Positions 24,201 to 36,200 of a DNA stretch of 64,000 bases are shown here, one piece after another. Position numbers and translations under genes: made by a program. The notes below the pieces were generated by a model. It searched no databases, had not been told where the DNA came from, and saw only the letters and a program-made list of their open reading frames with translations. Source of the DNA: Phoronis australis (lineage: Eukaryota; Phoronida; Phoronidae); NCBI GenBank assembly GCA_002633005.1, contig NMRA01000056.1, positions 507,165 to 571,164 of the forward strand. The letters run 5' to 3'. The number at the start of each line of letters is the position of its first letter. Within the stretch, counting starts at the first letter, position 1.

Positions 24201-27200
24201 GCACCGGTTCCCACAGCGCCAGCCGGCTACTCGTTCAAGCCGGACACTCCGGCAGCGTTTCTACCTCAGGACTTCCAACTACAGATGTTACCCGGGCAAC
24301 AGCCGCTGCAGATGTTGCCTGGCGGCCAGATGATTCCGACTTCACAGGCAGTCATGCCCACAGACACATTAGTGCCTCATACCCAGGCATTCAAAAGAGA
24401 GGCTCTCAAGGTATGATCAAAGTGTAAATCGATGGGTGTACCTCTCTATTTCCCGTCTCATTAGGCATTGCACGAGTGGATTTTGGGGTTTTCAAACAGA
24501 GGTAGGCAAGCTCTACGTTTGGGCTATCCGTACTTTTTAGTTTCGTGATATTTTATTCACAGTGTCTTTCTCATCCGTCTCAAAGCTGTGTGTCCACAAT
24601 TCGTGCATGCGCAGCAGGCACGGACAAAGAAAATATTAATGAGTTATGACTGTCCAATGTGAGAAATTGATTTTCGTCAGCATTCATAACAAATAATTAT
24701 TGATTAGTAGTCCTGACTTTGTTTACTCGCTCGTCGTGGCTTATTTGTTCAGTGTGGATGACACTGTTTATAGGGAGTGCTGGGACATGGCATTTCCATA
24801 TCGACTACTCAGACTGCTTTCTGGTGATATCTGAGTAATGCACCATAATGACCTGATGGTTTCTCTAGATAGCGCAGGAACTTCCTTTCCACTATAATCA
24901 CCCAATCATGCTTTTACAATTGATTATTAATGTGGTTAAGGATGTTAACTCACATGTCAGGAACACCCCAAGCGCGTATGTTAACTCACATGTCGGGAAC
25001 ACCCCAAACGCGTATGTTAGCTCACATGTCGGGAACACCCAAACAAGTATGTTAGCTCACATGTCAGGAACAACCCAAATGCGTATGTTAGCTTACATGT
25101 CAGGAACACCCCAAACACGATGGGGTTTGTATCTTTTAGACAGATCATTCTCAGATGCATCGAAAGTCTGTCTTGCCTCCCGTTGCCTTTCCTGTGAACA
25201 ACGCTAGAGTTACTATTACTTCTAGGGATTAAACGCCAGGTGGCATTGTTAATTTGCGTTGCCGTGGTCTGAATGAGTGTGTTACATCTCACAACCTCAA
25301 TAGTGATTACAGGGTAATATTGAGCAGCTCTATAGTGTAGTCCAGTGGTGCTGTGGTTACACTTTCCCACTGACTGAAATTACACAAAACAAGAGTTGCA
25401 ATTTTGTTGGGAAAGCAACAGAAAACCTGTTCCTTTAGTGTGCAAATGGGATCCGGCATGATGTCCTCCCTGGCGAGACTGTTGTTGAATATGTAGTTAC
25501 ATTAACCATAGTCATCACCTGTATGAACTGAGATGTCCCTATTCAATGAAATGTTAAACATTTTGAATAGAAACCAGCCTTCATTCATAGATGAAGCTCA
25601 GCTGTAACCCTTTGCCCTCAGCCTTGTGGATTACAAATATGGTTATCTTATCAGAGTTGAGGTGTACATACAAGACAACAGCTAGCATGTGCCATGAAAA
25701 TGAATAGCTCCCACAAGTTTGTTTGTTTGCCATTACTAATGGGATAGTCTCCATTCCGGATTTGAATCCCAGACCAAAGGTTTAGGTAGTGAATCATCAA
25801 CAAATGTGATCAGTTATTCTAAATATGCAGTTATCTTCAGTGAAATGGCACAAAAATATTCGTCAAAATTATGATTTTTCAATTTTCATAAATATATTAG
25901 GCTTAGAAAGACATATGATATTACAATATCACCAGATACCTTGCTGCAAACAATGGAAACCTTACATCTACACAGTACAAACCATGCTACGTAGACGTGG
26001 ACAAAAAGTTTGTTAATAGCTATTTGTGGGGAAATTTGATGCAACAGAATTTCACTTGACAATTGTGTGCTAAATTAGTGAAGAACTACCTATTATTGTT
26101 CTTCTTGGCATGATACATCAGTATGAAATCTTTCCTCACTGAGATATTGGAATGGCTGGCCGCACTGGGAATTTCAGTTTTCCGCATTGGGTTTGAGTTG
26201 TTCAAGGGAGGCTGGAAGCTTCAGTCCTAAAGGTCTTGCTTAGGTCAGTGTTTCCCCCTGATAACCCAAGTACTTCAAGTGCACAGCAACATGGCCGACA
26301 GGAACAGGGAACTCAAACTTTCTTTGTTTAACTCCTCTCTTGTTAACACTAAGGTCTTGGTTTGTGCTCTATGGTTGACCACAGCGACCACAGTGTGGTT
26401 TTTTCTTCATTACCAGAATTTCTTACCAAAAATGACACGCTCTGAAGGTTGACAATAGCTGATTTCTATTTTTGATTTCACTTCACATATATCTATTTCG
26501 CCAACAACTAATGTTGCCTGTGAATTATTCGATGAATGTAAGTGGTTTTCAATAACTTCAGAATAATTAAGATAACCAAAGTGCAAGATTGCCACTATTT
26601 CTAGAGGGTGACTTCATAGGAACAAGAATACTTCAAATGCTTTTGTGACTTCAAAGTCACTGTCTTATGTAATGCTGAGAACAATTCACATGCATGGCTT
26701 TATTTAGTTAGCTGTTTTGCCACCATGTGAACTCTGGTCTAATGCCTTGATCACCCATTGTGAGATGTTCAGCCAGTCCTGCCAATTGACAGTGTCTCAG
26801 CATGTTCACCTATTTTTCTTCAGATCAGTAGTGGTGATTTTTATGCCAACATCATGTGTGCTCCTGATAATCTCTCGATAGGCATCCAACTTTATGGCAG
26901 TGTGGCCATTTTCTGTAGCAAGCTCCATCGGGATTTGCATCAGAAGCCCTCTGTGGTAAGCAGTGGTCCCAGATCTTCTTTGTGTCTCAGCTGCACTCTT
27001 CCAGGCTGGTGATTCATCTGGTGACCCATGAAGTGTTTACACTGGGGTCTTCAGGAATCATCCCCCTGTTTACTCAAAGGCAGATAAAAGATCCTCAACT
27101 CTGACAGATCTAACCATTTATGCCCTAGCCAGTTACAGGTAATATCCATCTGGCCATGCAGTGTCCCCGGGGAGTTCTGTGTTTGTTTTTGGGTAGCTAG

Positions 27201-30200
27201 CTGTGTATAGGTGCTTCTTATGTAGTTAGCTTTACTTTCAACTCTGTTGAAATCCTGGGTAAAGAATGAGCCTTTCAACTCCTCTATTTTTGCGCAAAAT
27301 AAGTTGCACCAGAGAACATTTTGGAACTGAAACTAATGTCATGAAGTCATTTGCACGCAACCAACTTTGTGTATGGTTAGTTAATTGATTTCTCTGTTTA
27401 TGAATGGCAGTGCTTTGTTTCTAGATAAGTCTTCTGGACTGTTTTCTTTATTGCCTATTCATCCCAACGAGTTACAAGCATATTCGAATTTGCCTCCTAA
27501 GTTACATTCGGTCACTGGGTGCCTTTCAGTTGAGACTCTGCCAGGGGCGTGACAAGACCGTCATTACACTTTTTAAACCCTTGGAACATGGTGGTGCATT
27601 GACGTTACCTGTCTAATGCAATTTGGCGGGCAGCTGAGTCACAGTTCCTCTGCGCTGATGTCAAGAGATGAGGGGACCTGTATCTCAGCATCGAACAGCA
27701 GTGTGGCTCTGGGTCTGACTAATGGGCACTGGAACTCAATGCCTGAACTGAAACATCAACTCTTGCTGAGTTACTGCGCATGACCCGCTGACTATACGGA
27801 GAACGGAGTACCTGTTTGCAATCTATGTTTGCAACTAAAAGAATCAAATTAAACTCTGGTCGTTTCCACAAGTTGCTTTTTTTTAAATTGCAATTTGATT
27901 GTACACCTGATTCGATATCTTTGTCCATGTGGAAGTTTCCAGCTTACATAATACCACCAAAGCCTTGTCTGCACACTCACAGGTTTTCATATTTGGCTTT
28001 GTTGTGTGTTGACTGTGGTCCAAAAGCCATACATGATGTCGCATACAAAGAAACAGAAAAAACCTGCAGGCAAAAAGTAGAAAAAACAATACTTTGTTGT
28101 CAGCTGCCATTAGTTCGTTCGTGATGTTCAGGTCTGGCATTCAGTTTCTTTTGTTTAGCATGCGATGCGACAAACAAGTGAATTTCTATTTTGTCAAATT
28201 TCTTCACAAAAAATAAATATTAAAGTTTTATTCCAATAGTAAGTATAGTCTGTATTGTGTAGATGTCATAAAACGTTGAATTCTACATTCTTTGTGGCAA
28301 AGTAATCGGCCTTTGGAAAATGGAAAAATGAAAACTTTGGAAATTATATTTGTGCGAAATAACTGGAAATTACACTAGACAATTACTGGAAATTATGCTA
28401 GACTGTCTCGCCATTTGCCACAAAATTTTTTTTGGTTTTTGGTTATTTTTGAATTGTAATAAACAGAATATTGTACTTCATCCAGTCAAAAAATTTACCT
28501 GAACAATAAAAAATCACCATTCACCTTTATTGAGCTTTTGCCATTTTACCATTGCTGTTCTAGCTAACCACCATGACATGTCAAATCTACTGATAGCATT
28601 TCTCATTTATAGCATTTCTCATTGAGCAGGGCAGTTCATGGAAAGTTGCAATTGACCTTGTGTGTCATGCAGGGTGTAGCGTGAAACTAAGTTCTAAATT
28701 AAGGTTTGCATAAACTGGATATAGGGGCGCATCATGGTAATGGTGATTATTTGTAGTGCACTCGTATTAAATGACTTACGACCACCGTTTCCTCTGTATT
28801 TAAACCCAGTGATTATCCCCTCTGTTACCAGCCTGGTCATGACATTGTGAACGGCGCAGTACTAATTGCACGCAAGTTTACAAGTGCCAACATGGGCCAC
28901 GGTGCTTTGGTTACTGTGAAATTTCTGTTGGGGCTGCGATCGTTTGTTTTTGAGTGATCTAAAATGGATAGAAAGGGTTTTTTTTCGTTTGTTTTAGTGC
29001 TGAATTGACTCCATCAGTTCATTTTTAACTTTACGCGTGGTCATTTCAAGCCTGGCTGGAGAGGATCAAAGTCAACGTGGCTAAATTCAAGCATGTCAAG
29101 TCCAAGCATGCGGTTGAGAACTTTTCCACTGGCACTGAATATGAAAAACTTGTCCTTACCTATATCAATATCATAGTACGTAATTTATAGTGTTAAGATA
29201 ATGAGCATTAGTAAATCATGAAAGGGTGTATTTTCCTGATAATTTTCTTAAGCTCAGCTAATTTTGATTTGAGAAGTGGTGTCATTTACAAATTAAATTA
29301 TGACTTTCCTGTCTTCGTGATTCTAGTTTGGATCCACAGGAAGTGTACGTTTCATTGTAATTGCGTGGTGTCGAGTTGATTCCTGTGATGCTGAAAGTCT
29401 ACAAATCGATGGATATTAAACAGTTTCGAAAACACTCTAGGAGAAATGGAAATGTCATTTGTATAGAGTTGTAATAGTAGTAGTTATGTTATCTAAACCT
29501 GTATGTGTTTACTTGGCTATCTTCCGATGTATCATCCCAAAACTCATTACAATTAACCTTTAGATTAATTGGTTTACCATTAATTATTCAAACTCCCGAT
29601 GTTGAATTTATGAATAATTAATACTTTTCTCAACTTTCATTTGTTTAACTACCTCATTTCCATTTTACTTTGTATTGATCATACATATATTACCGGGCTC
29701 ATTCCGTTTGCCTGGGAAGTCAGTTTGAACCATGGGTTGTAGTGCATCGTAGATTAAGATTAAAGCCCATCGGAAACCAGTGCAATATACAGTAATTGTA
29801 CACCACCATTACTCTAATTTTTCAAAATCATTGCAAGTTTGAAGGAATGCGTTACTTCAGCCTGAGCCAATTTTACAAAATTTGTTCGAGAACATCTGTG
29901 CAATTTGAACCTTGCCGATGTGTTTACTAGAGTTTTTGGTATTCCAGACGTAAATTTTCCCAAAGAGGGAAACGCAGTTTCTGCAATTTTGTGAATTTTG
30001 ATTTAAGTAAGCCTTTGCCATGTTTAGCAGTTTAACGGGGTTTTGCTAAGAATAAAAGTGTCCGATTGCAGCTCAAAATGAAAACCACCAAAAAATCTTG
30101 AACCGTTTTGTTTTGTATTGGTGATGCATCAACTCTTTGAATTGCATTGTTGCAAATTTGAAATATAGCTCAAACTCTAAAATCTCTTATTGGTTTGAAA

Positions 30201-33200
30201 TGTTTAGCTTGCTCTCCTCTGTTTGAGCTCTGTGGGGGTCTCTCAGTTGTTTGAATTTTAAGGTTCAGTGTATGACTGTTGTCTTGGCGATGTCATTTGC
30301 TTTTTCCAAGGACCTTTGTGGCTTATTGTGAGACTGTCATTATGCAAATGTTGCATCCAAGTTTGATGTCTTCAACCAATGCCTGAAGCAGTTGAACAGC
30401 ATTCTTGCTGTGGCGTGCTTGGTACCAATCAAAACAAGAGCGCTCGGAGGAGCGACACTTGGCGAAACTAATCGAAAACACGACGATGAGGGAGACGACG
30501 GCAATCAAGACGATCACGGCGGCAAATTATGAATAAGACGATAACACGGTAACATTAATGTGACTAGCGAAGAAATCAAATAGAGAGCAGACAATCATCT
30601 ACAATAAAGAATTAGAGCGACGACGGCAATCATGACGATCAAGGCGGCAATAATGGATAACACGGTAACATTCATGTGACTAGCGAAGAAATCAAATAGC
30701 GAGCGTATAATGAACTAGAATAAAGAACAATAGATGGCGCAACATGGCGGACGAGCCATGTCTTTTCCCACATTCTAAAATAGGTGGCGCTAAGTGACAG
30801 TCTCCAAAGCAAAGTTATGTTTACAATAAGTATTTGGCCTGAAATTGTACAGTCTACAGAGCGCTATTCAGCCACAGTTGAACAGTGCTGGCTGGGTCAG
30901 TCGGGGTCAACTAGGCATAACCAAAACAAAGTGAACTAACTGAAAGCCAGCCAGCTGCGTGCATACGTGACCGAAGGAACAACGGTATCCGCAAATCTCG
31001 AATAATTCAAAAAGTAGACGTTGTAGCGCAAAATGAAAATTATCATCTGAAAGCCCGTTCAAAACTCTATCTAAAGTGGTAGTTTGTCAAACGGGATAAC
31101 ATTCATGTGACTAGCAAAAAATCAAATAGAGAGCACACAATCAACTACAATAAAGAACAATAGATGGCTCAACGTGACGGACGAGCCATGCTTTAAAGTA
31201 GGACAGTGCTGGCTGGGTCAGTCTGGGTCAACTAGGCATAACCAAAACAAAGTGAACTGAAAGCCAGCCACTTGCGCGCTTGCATAGGGACAACGGTATC
31301 CGAAAATCTCGAATAATTCAAAAAGTAGACGNTTTGTGGCTTATTGTGAGACTGTCATTATGCAAATGTTGCATCCAAGTTTGATGTCTTCAACCAATGC
31401 CTGAAGCAGTTGAACAGCATTCTTGCTGTGGCGTGCTTGGTACCAATCAAAATAATTTTTGTTCCTAAATGTGTTACTGTTGCATTGAATATAAGACAAG
31501 ATGGTGTGATGTCTTGTTCTCCGTTTTGTGTTTTATTGGCATAACTGTCTCCCAGCCTTCAGCTTTAAAATCTGTCTGGAGAACAAATTTGCTCTGTAGA
31601 GTAAACATTTCTCACCCATACTTAATCCATCTTGTTTAATATTTACCTGCTTCATCCAAGCCTGTGTAAATATACTCAGGGCTTACTCTCTACCTTGAAA
31701 GATCATTTTCACATTCAAGGAGCTAGTGATGTGTAATTGTTTTCCAGTGACACAATATCACTAGTGTTGAATCCTCTCTTGGTGTTCTATTGTAAAGAAT
31801 AGGAGAGTTGGCAGCCATGCTAATGGTTGTCTCAGCATGATTTTCTGGTGTCACCTATTGTACTTCTATGCTGCCTATTGGTCTTTTGTGTTGGCTGCTC
31901 TCAATGCACACTATGTCCTTTGTCAGCCATTCACCTACCACCCCTGCTGGTGTCCCCTAATGGACTGGTCCATGTGATAACCCTCAGTTTCAGTGACTGT
32001 AAATCTAAACAGAGTTTTATTGTGCAGAGTGGGAATCATTGTGTCAGCATCAATACTTATAACTGATTTCGCTACAGCTTTTCTGTCTTGCACCTATTTC
32101 TCTTTTCTACCTTGACTGACTCTAGCACAGACCATGAAGGTATGACTTTCTTTGCCTGTTCCCTTTTGCTTGAAGTATTAAATCAGATCTGGATGACAAG
32201 TGACGTTTACCATATGGATCTGTGTTATCACTTGAGGCCTGCCATATTGAAATCCATGTCAATTGTTGCTCAACTGCTCATTCGCCAACATCCTCTTTGA
32301 ACAGTTTTCAACATTTAACTTTTCAAAGCCGGTGCTGGTTTTTGTAATGAAAAGCTAAATATCCAACCGTTTCCATAGTAACTGAACAGGACTTGAGTGA
32401 GAAGTTTGATGGTTGTTTTTGTGTGATAAGCTGAAGCTGTTTACTTTACCTGGTAAATCGGACTGTCCAAGTGACCGTATTGATTTTTCATAGGTCATTA
32501 ATTGAGGGGAAGGTTATTAAGTAAGGCCTTTTCCCAAGGTAGATGCTCCATTCCGCAATACTCTGGTAATCAGATTAACCCGGTTATTATAACCTCAGTA
32601 TCTTGTCTTATTTCCAATTATACGAATCAGCACCATGGACATCCAACATTTGTGAGTAGACAACATGTCCATGTTCTTGTTCCTCTAGTCTTCTTGTTTT
32701 ATCTGACCACTTATTTCCTATGACTCAGATTAGCAGTCATTTTACATGTTGGCTTGATGTTGCCTTGTGGTGGTTGAATTAAATGGTCTATTAATGTTCT
32801 TCCCTATTGTTGACAGGTGTTAAAACACTTTCTCTGTGGTTTTTGTCTTTCACTCTTTTATGTCTGGTAACGACTAGTCTAGGCTTCCATGCTGTCTGCC
32901 ATAACGCCCTGATGGGCAAATGACAAGTTTTTGAACTCGCTCTGAACGAACAACAACCTCAAGCTTAGTCTGCATTTATCTTTGTGGTATTTTTAAGTGT
33001 ATATATGTATATATGGTTCAAGCTGTACTGAGCTCTGGTTCTGTTATATATATATATATGTAACTTACCTTGAAAGCTATAATTTGACACAACGACCACG
33101 GTTCGTTGTTCATATTACAGCATATCATCGCAAAGAAACTTGTGTTATGAAACTAGGCAAGTAAGCACTCCCCACTTATTCTGGTTATACTGTCAGAAAC

Positions 33201-36200
33201 AACTTCATTCATATGTTAACATAATCTCAGTTGATGTTTTGACCCACTATCAAACAGGGCTCAGTTTAACATGAACGATTTTGGTAACGTTGTTGCTATT
33301 AGACTAAATATTCGTTCTAGAATTATCATCTCGTAATTTCATCCATGCGTTATAGGCAATATTGACACATTCATTATTTTTTGTTATTTTTTATTGTTTA
33401 ATTAATTTGAGCTTGACCCCACCCTCCCTTCACCCCCCTAGTGTTCCTTCACCAGCTTATGATATGTGGGGCACTATGAAGTTTACCTGTGTCTGATAGC
33501 AAGTAGACTGCTGGATATCTTCCCTGGAATGTTATCTTTTTGATGGTTTTACAATCTTAACTCAACAGCTCCTTGACATGTTGCATTCTACCTACGTTGT
33601 GAGTACGGTGTGAAAGATTAGGTTGGAACTGTTGCACCAAAATGCTCGGGGGGGGGGAACCTTGGCAAAAACATTGGTGTCTGTTTGTAGACTGTGCGGG
33701 AAATTGGTTGTCTTTGAGTTCTCAACAATAGTTGAACACGTAATCCACGTGTTATGAATACGTGCTAATTGGCTGAACAAACGATGACGAGCGAGGTCCC
33801 CTTTTGTTTGTCAAACTCCAGAACAAAATGAAAACTCGTATCTGCAATAAGTCAAAACGAGAAAAATTGAAGTCGGTTCCCCTTATTGGTTGACTACAAG
33901 GAGTTCTTAAAGCTCAAGCCAAGGAGTAAGTACCCAAACACTTGGTTGAAAGATGTTGCCAACTCTGGGAAGACACAGTTAGTTATTCACTCAACAAGTG
34001 AAGAGAAGTGAATGCCAAAGACAAACAAGTCATTACTGACTGATTGAGGGTGCTTCATAATAACTGTTATTACCACAGCACAGCTCGTCTGCTTGATCAC
34101 CTGTATTTAGCAGCATAGTCATTACTCAGTTTCCCTTGAGTGCCATCTGTGTTTTCAGCAGGCTGTGATGCAAACATATTGCGATAAATGCTGGCGAGAT
34201 CAATTAATAGGAGAAAGCATCCTTAGTGATTGTTTATAGAAGCACTGTAAAAATAAGAATGGCGGCCATTAGATGTGCTTTGGCTTGAAGTACTGCATTA
34301 AAGGTGCAAAACTCTCGGGATTATGTGGCAGTAACTCCACCTGTTGTTTTTGCGGGGAATTAGTCTGTTCCCCTGCTTACTGGCATCCATGGTTTCATGC
34401 ATCAATGAGGTGGTCTGAGGCTCTCTGTGCTGCTGTAATCAACGTGCAGAGTAAACACGCCGCATATCGCTGATTATTCAAACCTCAGAATAAGTTGGTG
34501 TTTGGATATGAAAAAGTCAACATCATTGCAAGTTTCATGTCTTGAGTAGATGTAGCAAAACTTGGCTTAACCAGAAAGGTGAATTATGGCTTTTCTGAAG
34601 GCCATCTAGCTCAAAATAGAGCGACATGCTTCATCCAAGTTCTACCTATCCAACTTTTGTCACACACACTTACCTGTATGCTGTGCTAAGTTACTAGTTA
34701 TTATGACACACTCATGAGCCAATAGCAGTCTTCCTTTACCTTGTTTAGTCCACTTGCTCATGGTTGGCATTGGGTCTTGTATGTCATGGCAGTTATTGTT
34801 GGCCTATAAAATTTTAAAGTTGCATTTTGCCACGATTACGTGGCTAAAAGGGAAATTGAATTGGTCCTTTTACTCTCATAAAATCTGTGTCATAATAGTA
34901 CTTACTGTGATTAGTTGGATTCTATTTCCGTTATGCTGTTGTTGATAACGAAAATAGAATCCTATCACGGTAAGGAATATTACGAGAGCAATTTTATGAG
35001 CGTAAAACGCCCGTTAGATTTTCGTTTTTTGGCCTGCTAAACAGGGTGAATGCAGCTTCACATATCACCATTATGCATCGATTAACTGAACTTTGAACTA
35101 CACATTTCTTCAATTCAAATTGTTTATTTAATATGTACAGCGGTAGTCTGCTGAATCCAGTTGTAGCCAATTTCCCTCCCAATGGGTTTGAGAAAAATGC
35201 CATGGACAACAACATTGTTAAACTGCATGACATCACCCGGCTGTCTGCCCAGGTCGCCACTTGCATCACTCATCCGAATTAATTGCATTACTCTGCTGTT
35301 AATAAGCGATGATCATTAAGATTTGTTATGTTTAGGATGACATTTTGTTTTATTGTTGACATATGCTAGTAACGAGTCCTTAATTGGCCCGGAATGGCTG
35401 GCACATGTTCCAAGTTTAACTTGAGAATTGCAGCAAACGTTTTAGCCTGCTATAAGATACCTTTATTTGTGTTTGGTCTTGGGTTCTTTATTGGAGGGAC
35501 CTTTTATTTGCAGGGACCAGTCTCTGTGGGTGGTGATATCTTTGCTTTTATTGTTCCATGGCAATATTGGTCTGGCCAAAGTGTGTATTTTTCAATATGG
35601 ACGTCTGCTGTCCACATGTGACATTTCAATGTCTGGTTGAGTTGTGGTTCAGTTCCCACACCAGGGAATGGATTGCTTCCATGTATGAAACATACCTACA
35701 GGATATCAATCTGTGCCGGCTGGGATGGCTCATAGCTTCTCAGAGTGGCCTGTTATTGTCTACATTGTGTACAGATTATTGCCTTTTGCTTAGATTATTG
35801 TATTTAAGCTCACCAGCATGGTAAAAATCCTTTTCTTTGTAATATTAATTGCAGAGATTGACATCCAAAATGATCTGTTTTGCTGAAAAATTACTAATCT
35901 GTGAGTTAAAACTCATTAAATTGTGTTTGAAACTCCACACTTGTAAGTAAGTCACAACAAAATTAAAGCTCGCTACTACAAGTGCTCAGTTTGGGCTGTA
36001 GAGAACAGTCTGAACATTGATGAGAGCAGAGTGAAATTTCCTGAATTTAAATAATTTTTGAAATTTGACGAAATGAAAACTTAATTCGCTATATTACTGT
36101 AGCCTTTGTTAGCGCGGTGCTGGTATGCTGGTATTAAGACACATTTTCGCCTTTAAAATTTTGCTTTTGCGGGAAATTTGACTAGAAGTAGGAATAATGT

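Noticed and set aside
24944-25120. CRISPR-like array of 36-nt direct repeats
   Set aside because: Units are contiguous with no unique spacers, and the context is an animal intron.
25750-25790. tRNA B-box-like ggatttgaatccc
   Set aside because: No matching A box at the right distance and no stem pairing.
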